A stretch of 64,000 nt of DNA from Wenzhouxiangella sp042310355 (GTDB lineage Bacteria; Pseudomonadota; Gammaproteobacteria; Xanthomonadales; Wenzhouxiangellaceae): contig NZ_JBHJMR010000007.1 in assembly GCF_042310355.1 (NCBI RefSeq), positions 62,001-126,000 on the forward strand, written 5' to 3'. Position 1 is the first letter of the stretch. Each line of letters opens with the position of its first letter. This document shows, in pieces, positions 9,242 through 18,859 of this stretch. Both the position numbers and the translations under genes were made by a program. Below the pieces are notes generated by a model. The model searched no databases and was not told the origin of the DNA. It saw nothing but the letters and a program-made list of their open reading frames with translations.

Positions 9242-10210
9242 ATCCGACAGCCGTCGAAGGCCCTGTTCGATACTGACCCTGGGCTGGTAGCCGAAATCGC
9301 GCGCCGCCGCCGAGATATCGAACCAGTGCGCGGTAGCCAGGTGCTCGACCACGAAGCGCGACAGGGGCGGGTCGGAGCGCCTGCGCAGCGCGCGCCAGAG
9401 CCACTCGACCACGGTGGCGGCCGCCATGGCCACCCGCGGCGACACCCGGCCGAGCTTCGGCGTCTCGCCGGCAGCCGACAGCATCATCGAGAGCATCTCC
9501 CCGACCGGCCTGGGCTCACCGTTGGAAATGAAGTAGGCCTTGCCCGCGGCCGTGCCCTTACCGACGAGATTGTCCAGCGCCTGGACATGGGCCTCGGCCG
9601 CATTGTCGATGTAGACCGTGTCGATCAGCTTCTCGGGTGCGGGCAGCTTGAGGCGACCGGCCCGGTTGCGCTCGATCAGGCGCGGCAGCAGCTGGTTGTC
9701 GCCCGGCCCCCAGATCAAGTGGGGACGCAGGGCGCAGACCTTCATTTCCTCGCCGCTGGCACCCAGCGCAAGACGCTCGGCCTCGGCCTTGGTGGCCGGG
9801 TACGGCGCCGGGAAATGATCCGGATAGGGCAGCGATTCGTCGCCACCGTCGATATCGCCGCCGGCGTGCACGACGCTGGGCGAAGACGTGTGAACCAGGT
9901 AGCGCACACCAAGCTTGCGGCAGGCGTCGATCACGTTGCCGGTGCCCACCACGTTGGCGGCGACAAAATCCGGCGCATACAACCCCGGCCCGGCCTTGGC
10001 GGCCACATGGACCACGGCGTCGACGCCGTCGACGGCGGCCATCACCGCCTCGCGGTCGGCAATATCGCCCCGGTGACAAGTCACGCCCAGTTCAGCCAGC
10101 TCCGGATAGTCCGATCGGTTGATGGTCGAGACCGCGTCGCCGCGCTCGAGCAGCTGGCGGACGATCGCCTGGCCGAGGAAGCCGCCACCGCCGGTTACAA
10201 GCACTCGCAT
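9236..10210 (-). CDS. oleD: OleD-like NAD(P)-dependent 3-oxo/2-alkyl-3-ketoacid reductase
   Basis: A 324-residue extended SDR reductase. It starts MRVLVTGGGGFLGQ (Rossmann glycine motif), with YPATK as the catalytic Tyr/Lys motif. The segment FISNGEPRPVGEML and the end DFGYQPRVSIEQGLRRL closely match what I remember of Xanthomonas/Stenotrophomonas OleD, which reduces 2-alkyl-3-keto acids in long-chain olefin synthesis. The oleA, oleB and oleC partners are not in this window, so it may instead act on another beta-hydroxy/keto substrate. I chose the ATG at 10210, which has GAAGG at a good distance, over the upstream GTG at 10240. Confidence 0.8.
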   Translation of the reverse strand: MRVLVTGGGGFLGQAIVRQLLERGDAVSTINRSDYPELAELGVTCHRGDIADREAVMAAVDGVDAVVHVAAKAGPGLYAPDFVAANVVGTGNVIDACRKLGVRYLVHTSSPSVVHAGGDIDGGDESLPYPDHFPAPYPATKAEAERLALGASGEEMKVCALRPHLIWGPGDNQLLPRLIERNRAGRLKLPAPEKLIDTVYIDNAAEAHVQALDNLVGKGTAAGKAYFISNGEPRPVGEMLSMMLSAAGETPKLGRVSPRVAMAAATVVEWLWRALRRRSDPPLSRFVVEHLATAHWFDISAAARDFGYQPRVSIEQGLRRLSDS

Positions 10211-10256
10211 CGGTTTGCCTTCGTTCGATTCAATCGCCACAGGTTAGCCGGAAAAA

Positions 10257-10481
10257 AGGTTTCAGGTTTCAGGGTTCAGGTTTCAGGCGGCGCGGAGGGG
10301 GCTGGGGGCCGGCTTCGCCGGGCAGAGGCGGGACGAGCCCGAAACTCACACCGGTCGGAGTTCGAGCCTCAGCTCCCGGTTTCTCTTCTGCGCAAGGCTC
10401 GCACGGCCCACGGGTTGCCGGCAACAAACCCACCGCCCCCGCCACACGCTCCTGAACCCTGAACCCTGAACCCTGAAACCT
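10257..10481. repeat. Heptad inverted repeat E (AGGTTTC type) in the divergent oleD / ettA spacer
   Basis: The spacer 10211-10551 is 341 bp. The left arm (10257-10287) has the same unit order as repeat B: AGGTTTC, AGGTTTC, AGGGTTC, AGGTTTC. The right arm (10451-10481) is CCT, three GAACCCT, one GAAACCT. Six A's precede the left arm and five T's follow the right arm, so each strand looks like an intrinsic terminator although both flanking genes start outward from here. The 163-bp centre is GC-rich and unlike the centre of B, apart from short similar GC-rich words. Confidence 0.88.
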
Positions 10482-10551
10482 TTTTGCAGGTGGCAATCCG
10501 CTACACTCGCCCCCACATCCACCCACTGGCAAGTAACCAGCAGCAAGCATC

Positions 10552-12222
<1,671 letters not shown>

Positions 12223-12270
12223 TTTATGTTGGGGGCGGCGTCACCGGTCGGTGGCGCCGGCCGACGCCGG

Positions 12271-12428
12271 AATTTTCAAGTTCCAAGCACCAAATCCCAA
12301 ACAAACTCCAATGTTCGAATGATCGAAACGGCCACCATCCGCTGGATCCCCAGGGCCTTTGTTTTGGTCATTCGAACATTGAGATTTCGAATTTGTTTGA
12401 AAATTGGAATTTGGAACTTGGAGTTTCA
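12271..12428. repeat. AT-rich heptad inverted repeat F, convergent spacer
   Basis: This sits between the 3' ends of ettA and the convergent reductase gene. The left arm reads AATTTTC, AAGTTCC, AAGCACC, AAATCCC; the right arm reads GGAATTT, GGAACTT, GGAGTTT. Inside, AATGTTCGAATGA pairs exactly with TCATTCGAACATT. The right half shares ATTGAGATTT and TTTGTTTGAAAATTGG with repeats C and D, so the three are one family with diverged arms. Confidence 0.85.
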
Positions 12429-12433
12429 CCCAA

Positions 12434-13270
12434 TCAGGGTCTGAACGGCCTCGGATCCCACCCCAACTGCTCCCGCGCCGGCGTATCGTCGACCACGAGA
12501 TCCATGCCCTGGCGATCGATCATCGCGGGCTTGATGTCGAGCATCCGGCTGCCGAGGTGGGCGGCTCGGATGGCGAGCTTCATCAGCGCCGCCGGCAGGC
12601 GCAACACGCGGATGCTGCGGCCGTCCGCCGCCGCGACCCGGCGCACCATGTCCGGATAGACCAGGGTCTCGCCGCCGGCGAGCAACCAGGTGCCGGCGCT
12701 CTTCGGTCCCGAAATGACGGATTCGACCGCCAGGCGGGCCAGGTCGTCGGCGTGCACGGGGGCACGCAGGCCTCGCCCGGCGACCGGCACGATCGGCAGG
12801 CGGGAAAGCAGCCCGGCAATGCGGCGAACGTTGGCGTCGTCACCGCCGCCGTAGATCATCGTGGGCTTGAGCAGGGTCAGGACGATATCGCGCTCCCGGC
12901 AGGCCTCGATGAGCGCCGCTTCGCAGCGCGCCAGCCCCGCCATCTGACGACGCTCGGAGCGATCCGGCGAGTGCTTCTTGAACAGGGTGCTGGCCGAGCT
13001 CAACGCAATCACGCGGCCGAGCCCGATGCCCTGCTCCACCTGGGACAGCGCATGGGCGATCGGGCCGAAGCTGACCAGGGTGCCGGCACGCACGTCGGCG
13101 CTCGCGCGCTCGAGGTCGTGCCGCATCCAGGTCACGTGTGACCAGGCCCGAGCCGGGTCGCGGCGTGAAATCGCGATCACGCGAACGTTCTGACCGGCGG
13201 TGCGGTCGAGAAAGCAGCGCCCGACCGCCCCGCTGGCGCCGAGCAGCAGGATGATCGCGCCTTCACTCAT
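12434..13270 (-). CDS. NAD(P)-binding epimerase/reductase (atypical SDR)
   Basis: A 278-residue protein with an N-terminal Rossmann motif (LLLGASGAVGR), a conserved central region (RVIALSSAS, then LTLLKPTMIYGGG) and the 'GR...VHADDLA' substrate-side segment seen in NAD-dependent epimerases and complex-I NDUFA9-like proteins. The catalytic Tyr-x-x-x-Lys is replaced: after LSSAS the sequence has no YxxxK, so it is probably not a classical sugar epimerase. Its ATG at 13270 overlaps the upstream glycosyltransferase stop by 4 bases, making it the last gene of the polysaccharide block. The role could be sugar or lipid-linked sugar modification (inference). Confidence 0.8.
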   Translation of the reverse strand: MSEGAIILLLGASGAVGRCFLDRTAGQNVRVIAISRRDPARAWSHVTWMRHDLERASADVRAGTLVSFGPIAHALSQVEQGIGLGRVIALSSASTLFKKHSPDRSERRQMAGLARCEAALIEACRERDIVLTLLKPTMIYGGGDDANVRRIAGLLSRLPIVPVAGRGLRAPVHADDLARLAVESVISGPKSAGTWLLAGGETLVYPDMVRRVAAADGRSIRVLRLPAALMKLAIRAAHLGSRMLDIKPAMIDRQGMDLVVDDTPAREQLGWDPRPFRP

Positions 13271-14130
13271 CGCCGCACGATCACGCAAACGGGGGTCATG
13301 ATCACGGCATGAAGATGGATGAACAGCCACCACATGGCGCGGCTCATCCAGGACCAACCGTCACTGCAGTGCTTGTTGAGATAACGCCACAGGCTCTTGT
13401 GCTTGGCCCACATCACCGCAACCGGTCGCCGTCGCGACGATACACCGCCGGCGTGCGATACGAACACCGACGGCACCAGTCGAATGCGCCAGCCGGACTC
13501 GAGCAAGCGGGCCATCACGTCGAGGTCCTCGAAGTGCATGTGAAAACCGGGATCGAAGCCGCCGATCTGCTCCAGCGCCCTGGTCCGAATCAGCATGCAG
13601 GCACCGGAGACGGCTTCGACGTCGGTCGCCTCGTCGGGTGCGGGCTCGTGGGTCAGGTCGATGCCGTTGACCCGGCTGAAGGGCAGCACCTCCGACAGAA
13701 CCTGGCGGCGGGTGGGCAGGCGGCGACGGCTGCCGCGCTGCTCCACGCCGCGCATGTCGAAGACCCGGCCCGATGCCATGGCCACATCGGGCTGCTGGTC
13801 GAGCTCCTCGACCAGTCGCGCCAGCGAGGCGGGAACCAGCAGGCAGTCGGGGTTGATGACCAGCAGGTAGTCGGTCTGAACCGATCGCAGCGCCTGGTTG
13901 ACGCCGCGCCCGAAGCCGAGATTGCGATGGGCCCGGCGCACGGTCACGCCCGGCATCGCGGGCAGGATATCGACGCTGCCGTCGCCGGAGGCATTGTCGA
14001 TGACGATCACTTCCGGCGAGGTGCCGCCCCGGCCGCGCAGGTTGTCGATACAGCGCCCCAGCCAGCGGCCGGAGTTGTAGTTGACGATGACCGCGGTCAC
14101 GCGGGAATAGGCGTCGCCCGCGCCGCTCAT
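13267..14130 (-). CDS. Family 2 glycosyltransferase (rhamnosyltransferase-like)
   Basis: A GT2 enzyme with the GT-A fold: VTAVIVNYNSGRWL at the N-terminus, VIVIDNASGDGS, the DxD-like region VINPDC, and the acceptor-side ED motif HFEDLDVMARLLESGW. The pattern matches dTDP-rhamnose-type transferases (RfbF/WbbL-like) that extend surface polysaccharides at the cytoplasmic face. The C-terminus carries hydrophobic and amphipathic segments (WWLFIHLHAVIMTPVCVIV) for membrane association. The ATG at 14130 overlaps the upstream methyltransferase stop by 4 bases and is preferred over an upstream start. Confidence 0.87.
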   Translation of the reverse strand: MSGAGDAYSRVTAVIVNYNSGRWLGRCIDNLRGRGGTSPEVIVIDNASGDGSVDILPAMPGVTVRRAHRNLGFGRGVNQALRSVQTDYLLVINPDCLLVPASLARLVEELDQQPDVAMASGRVFDMRGVEQRGSRRRLPTRRQVLSEVLPFSRVNGIDLTHEPAPDEATDVEAVSGACMLIRTRALEQIGGFDPGFHMHFEDLDVMARLLESGWRIRLVPSVFVSHAGGVSSRRRPVAVMWAKHKSLWRYLNKHCSDGWSWMSRAMWWLFIHLHAVIMTPVCVIVRR

Positions 14131-15002
14131 GAGCCGCCGAACAGTCTTCGCCACCAGGGCGCCGCCAGTCGGGCCCTGAGGCGCTCGATCTCCGCCTCGC
14201 GCTCGGCCAGAAGTTGTCCGGCGCGGATATGCTTGGCCACCTCATCATCGTAGTGGCGATAGACCGATTCCTCGCTGTCGCCGTACAGCGACAAACCCGG
14301 CACGTCGGGCAGCATGGACGCCTCGGCGGCCGCCACGGCGATGAAGTACAGCGGTGGATACGCCGGCGAGCTCGCCGCGCTGACCGAACCCCCTTCGTCG
14401 GTCAGGAACTGCCTGCCCTGCGCATCGGCCAGGCTCCAGAGGCCGGAGACGAACATCAGCTTTTGACCGAAGAGCCGAAAGGCCGGAAAGCTCGATTCGA
14501 TCAACGACTCGAGTTCATCGCGGTAAAGCTCGCGGACGTGGAAGGGATTGTCGTAGCCAGTCTCGTCGCTGTAGGTCTTGCGGTCGGGCGAGGAGATCAC
14601 CAGGAATCCATCGGGCCGCAGCACGCGCCGGAACTCGGCCAGCAGTGTCTCCTGCGCCTCGAGATGCTCGAGGGTTTCGAAGGAAACGACCACGTCGAAG
14701 CTGCCGTCATCGTAGGGCAGTTTCGTGGCGTTACCCTGGTCGAATTGCAGGTTGTCGCGCCGGTAGCGCTCGCGCGCGTGGGCCACGGCCGCCTCGCCGA
14801 TATCCAGCCCCGTGACGGATCGGGCCCGCGCCGCCAGCAGGTTGCTGCCGTAGCCTTCCCCGCAGGCCGCATCGAGAACCTCCTTGTCCGCGACCAGCTC
14901 GGCGGCCCAGGCATAGCGATGCCAATGCTCGTAGGCCATCTCGCGCACGCATTCGGGCGTAAAGCGCTCGCCGGTGAAATCCAGTTGGTGCTGCTCTGAC
15001 AT
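14127..15002 (-). CDS. Class I SAM-dependent methyltransferase
   Basis: A 291-residue methyltransferase with motif I VLDAACGEGYG, an acidic post-I residue (TGLDIG), and the motif IV/V region FDVVVSFETLEHL, followed by a helical, charged C-terminal tail (AEREAEIERLRARLA) that may form a coiled coil. It lies between two glycosyltransferases downstream of an ABC glycan exporter, so a sugar methyltransferase or a chain-capping role is plausible: in Wzm/Wzt systems, terminal methylation can set chain length. That assignment is by context only. Confidence 0.87.
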   Translation of the reverse strand: MSEQHQLDFTGERFTPECVREMAYEHWHRYAWAAELVADKEVLDAACGEGYGSNLLAARARSVTGLDIGEAAVAHARERYRRDNLQFDQGNATKLPYDDGSFDVVVSFETLEHLEAQETLLAEFRRVLRPDGFLVISSPDRKTYSDETGYDNPFHVRELYRDELESLIESSFPAFRLFGQKLMFVSGLWSLADAQGRQFLTDEGGSVSAASSPAYPPLYFIAVAAAEASMLPDVPGLSLYGDSEESVYRHYDDEVAKHIRAGQLLAEREAEIERLRARLAAPWWRRLFGGS

Positions 15003-15072
15003 TTAGCGGGCGTCGATCAAGTGCGGCTGCCAGTTTAACCCGGGGGGCCACGGGGCGGCTTTCGCTTGCACC

Positions 15073-15894
15073 TTACCCACCCAACGAGCGGTAGGCCTCG
15101 ACGATCTCGCGACGCCGCTCGGCCATCGGGTCGGCTTCGATAAAGTCGCGGACGCGCTCCATGTAGTCGGGATAGCGCGAGAGCAGGGTCTGCATCGCCT
15201 CTCCGCCGGGCTTGAGGCCCAGCGGGCCAAAGCTCGCCCCGCCCTCGTGGGCCACGAAGGCGCTGTCGCAGAGCACGTGGCGCCATCCGGCCCGGATCGC
15301 CCGCATGCACCAGTCGTTTTCCTCACCGTAGCCCCGTCCGAACGCCGCTTCGTCGAACAGGCCGACCTGGTCGATCGCGGCGCGGCGCATGTACATGCAA
15401 AATCCCACGGTGGTGGGCACCTCGGGATATTGCGGCGCGCCGGAGTCCCGGCAGGCCCGGGCCCAGCGCTCGGGATGGTCGGGCCAGGGGTTGGGCCGAC
15501 AGAATTCCGGGATCGAGGCGATCTCCCCGTTATTGGTCAGGGGCGTGATCGAAGCGATTTCCTCGCTGGATGCGGCGCACTCCTCGATCGACGACAGCCA
15601 GCCATCGGTGACCCGGGTATCGGCATTGAGCAGGACCACGTCCTGGCCGGAGGCCATGGTCATGCCCAGGTTGGCGCTGGCCACGAAGCCCAGGTTCGCC
15701 TGGTTTCTCACCTGCGTCCACTGGCGCGGGAGGGACTCGAACAGTGGCCCGACTCGCGCGTCGTCCGAGGCGTCGTCGACCACGATGACCGGCTGGCGCG
15801 AATCCAGGGTGGCCCGGAGCGCTTCGATACAGCGCTGGGTGGCTTCCGGGGCGTTGAAAACGGGGACGACGACGACGGTCACGGGCGCTGCCAT
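15073..15894 (-). CDS. Family 2 glycosyltransferase
   Basis: A 273-residue GT2 protein: VTVVVVPVFNAPEATQRCIEAL, the nucleotide-binding VIVVDDASDD, the metal-binding region LLNADTRV and the GYGEENDWCMRA acceptor motif are all present. It is shorter than the other GT2 in the block and has no obvious membrane helix. Its start overlaps the wzt-like gene by 16 bases, so it is probably co-translated. The 70-bp gap to the methyltransferase downstream holds nothing recognisable. The sugar donor is unknown. Confidence 0.87.
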   Translation of the reverse strand: MAAPVTVVVVPVFNAPEATQRCIEALRATLDSRQPVIVVDDASDDARVGPLFESLPRQWTQVRNQANLGFVASANLGMTMASGQDVVLLNADTRVTDGWLSSIEECAASSEEIASITPLTNNGEIASIPEFCRPNPWPDHPERWARACRDSGAPQYPEVPTTVGFCMYMRRAAIDQVGLFDEAAFGRGYGEENDWCMRAIRAGWRHVLCDSAFVAHEGGASFGPLGLKPGGEAMQTLLSRYPDYMERVRDFIEADPMAERRREIVEAYRSLGG

Positions 15895-17060
15895 TCGTGC
15901 GCGAGCCGCACCAGGCCGACTTCGCGCGTCTTGCCGGTGACGGTAAAGGTCATCTCGACGGTGTCGTGCATGCGCAAGCCCTCGGAGTCCAGGGCGTGTG
16001 CGCGCACCGCGTAGCCCCCAGGCAGGAGGTTGAGCCCGGTGAATCCGATCGCGACCGCGTATCGGCCCGGCGCGGTCTCGACCGGCTCCACGTTGTCGTG
16101 GTCGGTGCCCACGCCATAGACCGGCGTGCCGTCGGCGCGAACGATTCCGACCACGGCCACGGGCGGGCGATCGTCGGGAGCCGAGAGTTCGAGTTCGACA
16201 TCGAGGCGATCGCCCATGGCCACGACCGTATTGTCGTCCTCAGCCGGTGCCAGCGCCAGCCGTTCGATGCGGTAGGGCGCGTTGGAGTTGCGCGTGCCGG
16301 CCCGGGCGTCCTGGCGGGCGTGCTTTCGCTCGTGCCAGGCCAGGTAGGCCTGGGAGACGTCGAATACGTCGCCGTAGCGCGCCACCCTGCCCGCCTCGAG
16401 CCACAGGGCATGCCGGCACAGCTTCTGCACCTGGTACATGTTGTGCGAAACCATCAGCAGGGTGCCGCCGTCGGCCAGGTAGCGCTCGATCCAGCGAATG
16501 CACTTCTTCTGGAAGGATTCGTCCCCGACCGCCAGCACTTCATCTGTAATCAGCAGGTCGGGCCGGACCGAGGCGACCACGGCGAAGCCGAGCCGCACCA
16601 CCATGCCCGAGGAATAGTGCTTGACCGGTTCGTCGATCGAATCGCCGATGTCCGCGAATGCCAGGATGTCGTCCAGGCTCTCGTCGACCTGCCTGCGCGA
16701 GAGCCCCAGGAAGGCCGCGTTCATGCGCAGGTTGTCCAGGCCGGTGTACTCCGGGTCGAAGCCGGCGCCAAGTTCGAGGAGCGCCGCCACGCTGCCACGC
16801 TTGCGGATGACACCGGTGGTGGGCTCGAGCACCCCGGTAATGACCTTCAGGAGGGTGGATTTTCCAGCCCCATTGGAACCGATGACGCCCAGCGACTGGC
16901 CGGGAACGATATCGAAGCTGACATCGTCGAGCACGCTCGTACCGCCTTCGGCGCGTCCGTGCCAGAGGAGCTGCCAGAACGCCCGCAGTCGCTGCGACGA
17001 ACGCACCGTGGGCGGATAGCGCTTGGAGACACCCTGGAGGCTCAGCAGCGGTTCGCTCAC
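15879..17060 (-). CDS. wzt: Polysaccharide ABC exporter ATP-binding protein (Wzt-like, with glycan-binding domain)
   Basis: A 393-residue ATPase. Walker A GSNGAGKST is at 61-69, the LELGAGF motif typical of polysaccharide exporters near 96-102, the signature YSSGM at 149-153 and Walker B DLLITDE at 168-174. Residues about 255-390 form an extra beta-rich C-terminal domain, as in Wzt proteins that recognise the end of the O-polysaccharide before export. It overlaps the permease gene by 4 bases. With the two GT2 enzymes and the methyltransferase downstream, this suggests ABC-dependent export of a capped glycan. Confidence 0.9.
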   Translation of the reverse strand: MSEPLLSLQGVSKRYPPTVRSSQRLRAFWQLLWHGRAEGGTSVLDDVSFDIVPGQSLGVIGSNGAGKSTLLKVITGVLEPTTGVIRKRGSVAALLELGAGFDPEYTGLDNLRMNAAFLGLSRRQVDESLDDILAFADIGDSIDEPVKHYSSGMVVRLGFAVVASVRPDLLITDEVLAVGDESFQKKCIRWIERYLADGGTLLMVSHNMYQVQKLCRHALWLEAGRVARYGDVFDVSQAYLAWHERKHARQDARAGTRNSNAPYRIERLALAPAEDDNTVVAMGDRLDVELELSAPDDRPPVAVVGIVRADGTPVYGVGTDHDNVEPVETAPGRYAVAIGFTGLNLLPGGYAVRAHALDSEGLRMHDTVEMTFTVTGKTREVGLVRLAHEWQRP

Positions 17061-17833
17061 AGGAAGTCCTCGAAGTACGGACTAAGGCGGCGGAAGATGC
17101 TCCGGCCCAGCCAGAGCACGGCGAGCGATCCGCCTGCAAGTGCCAGCGCCGGCCAGCTGGGCATGGACTCACCGTGAAGCAGCGCCGAGCGGATCTCGTT
17201 CATCCACCAGGTCAGGGGGTTGAAGTCCAGCAGGCCCGCGTACTGCTCAGGCAGAAGCGACGGCGCGTAGAGAATGGGCGTTAAAAAGAACCACAGCATG
17301 AAAACCGTGGGCAGGGCCTGCTCAAGGTCTCGAACGTAGACCTGGATGGCGGACAGGGCGAGGGCCATGCCAGATGTAAGAATATAGAGCGTGGTCAGGG
17401 CCAGTAGAAGGCGGGGAAACGCTGGCCAATGCAGCTCTACGCCGATCAGCACAAGCACCACGACTACTGCGATATAGCCCGCAAGATGAAGGATGAAGAC
17501 GGCAGAAACAGCTGCGAGCACCAGCAGTTCTCGCGTGAGAGCCACCTTGGCGATCAGAGCTGCGTGATTTCGTATTGCCTGAGCTCCGCGTAGGACTCCC
17601 TCCGAAAACATCAGCCAAGGCCAAAGGGCAGCTGCAAGCCAAGCCACGAATGGAATATCCAGACCAGGCGGCACTCGTGCCTTGAAGATCACCCCGAAAA
17701 CGAACGAATACACGGCAAGCAAGAGAAGCGGCGTGAGAATCAACCAAAGCCAGCCACTACCGCTACCCTCGAAACGCGACCGCACTTCCCGTGCGATCAA
17801 CTGGGACAGAACCTGCCGTCTACGCTCCTGCAA
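17057..17833 (-). CDS. wzm: Polysaccharide ABC exporter permease (Wzm-like)
   Basis: A 258-residue ABC-2 type permease with six predicted membrane segments (about 30-50, 62-80, 105-130, 140-160, 172-190, 230-250), matching Wzm/KpsM/TagG length. The conserved region NPLTWWMNEIRSALL precedes the last helix. It is the membrane partner of the adjacent ATPase (4-base overlap) and should carry a lipid-linked glycan across the inner membrane. GC content is visibly lower here than in the flanking core genes. The upstream foldase gene ends 10 bases away, so they may be co-transcribed. Confidence 0.88.
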   Translation of the reverse strand: MQERRRQVLSQLIAREVRSRFEGSGSGWLWLILTPLLLLAVYSFVFGVIFKARVPPGLDIPFVAWLAAALWPWLMFSEGVLRGAQAIRNHAALIAKVALTRELLVLAAVSAVFILHLAGYIAVVVVLVLIGVELHWPAFPRLLLALTTLYILTSGMALALSAIQVYVRDLEQALPTVFMLWFFLTPILYAPSLLPEQYAGLLDFNPLTWWMNEIRSALLHGESMPSWPALALAGGSLAVLWLGRSIFRRLSPYFEDFL

Positions 17834-17843
17834 GGGAGTGCAA

Positions 17844-18815
17844 TTAGTTGGAACGCATCTGTGCCTGGATACTGTCGTAATCGATCGGCTCAGACCACTC
17901 TACGTCAAAGCGACCAAGCAGCTTTGCAACAGCGCCTTCAGCGATCTGGCTCTCTTCTCTCTGAACTTCTTTCCGCAAACGCTCAAGCAAAGCCCTCTCG
18001 TGGCGTTGCCTCGCCAGCCTGATTGCCCTTGGTCGAGCTTCTTCCCAGCTCATAGCTTCCGGAACATTAAGTGACTGAAGGCGAACGACATGCCACCCGT
18101 ACTGACTCCTGACGGGCGCAATCAGCTGGCCTTCCTCGGCACCAGCGAGAACAGCGCGGACGGGGCTGACGAGCTCTGACGGGCTTACGTTGTTCAAAAC
18201 TACATCTTGCGCTCTTTCGTTGTCACCTTCCAAGCCTTCGGCAACTTCCTCAAAATCAGCTCCTGTAGCCAGGCGTTCGTAAACATCCAGCGCTTCCTTC
18301 ATCTTGTCGGGGGAGTTTCGATCACCCGCTTCTTCAATCAGGATGTGGTGAAGATTGTACGTTTCTTGTGCCTTGAACTGCTCGGGATCCTTGAGGTAAA
18401 GCTCCCTTGCGGCATCTGCATAGTCTTCCAACCGATTGCTGGCCAGGTACTGATCACGATAGATCGAAGCCAGCTCTCGGGCAACAGTCATATGAAGACC
18501 TGCCGTAACATTAGAGTCTTCGGTCACGTCGGCATCTTTCGCTCTTTCGGCCATTGCGTACGTCGACAATAGGGTTTCGAGCATCTCGGCAACTCGGGCC
18601 GGACTCTCGAGGAAGACCTGAAGCTGCTCTTCCGGCACACGAGCTGCAAGAAAGGCGTCAACATCAGCGTGTGTAACCACGGCACCTTCACGTTGCACGA
18701 ATATCTCCGACCGAAAGTCCAGACATTGGGATCGCTCGACGGTTTCGGCTACAACGGACTGAGCAACCAGGACGAGGCCAATGGTGAACACCAGAAACTT
18801 GAGCTCTCTTGCCAT
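17844..18815 (-). CDS. Periplasmic parvulin-type peptidyl-prolyl isomerase (SurA/PrsA-like)
   Basis: A 323-residue protein with a signal peptide (cleavage probably after VVA at 23). Residues about 45-145 are helical like the SurA/PpiD chaperone domain, and about 150-245 form a parvulin domain (YNLHHILIEEAGD, FEEVAEG, VRSQYGWHVVRLQSL). Such foldases help outer-membrane or exported proteins fold. AAGGA precedes the ATG at a suitable distance. GC is clearly lower than average (about half by eye), like the next gene. It precedes wzm by 10 bases, which is unusual company and may reflect joint acquisition. Confidence 0.82.
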   Translation of the reverse strand: MARELKFLVFTIGLVLVAQSVVAETVERSQCLDFRSEIFVQREGAVVTHADVDAFLAARVPEEQLQVFLESPARVAEMLETLLSTYAMAERAKDADVTEDSNVTAGLHMTVARELASIYRDQYLASNRLEDYADAARELYLKDPEQFKAQETYNLHHILIEEAGDRNSPDKMKEALDVYERLATGADFEEVAEGLEGDNERAQDVVLNNVSPSELVSPVRAVLAGAEEGQLIAPVRSQYGWHVVRLQSLNVPEAMSWEEARPRAIRLARQRHERALLERLRKEVQREESQIAEGAVAKLLGRFDVEWSEPIDYDSIQAQMRSN

Positions 18816-18859
18816 TTCGTTAAATCCTTGAATTCTGATTCTTTACTGCGCTAAAAAAT

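Noticed and set aside
17844..18815. Assignment as SurA itself
   Set aside because: Only one parvulin domain is visible and the gene is not in the usual lptD-surA-pdxA context, so only a family-level call is given.
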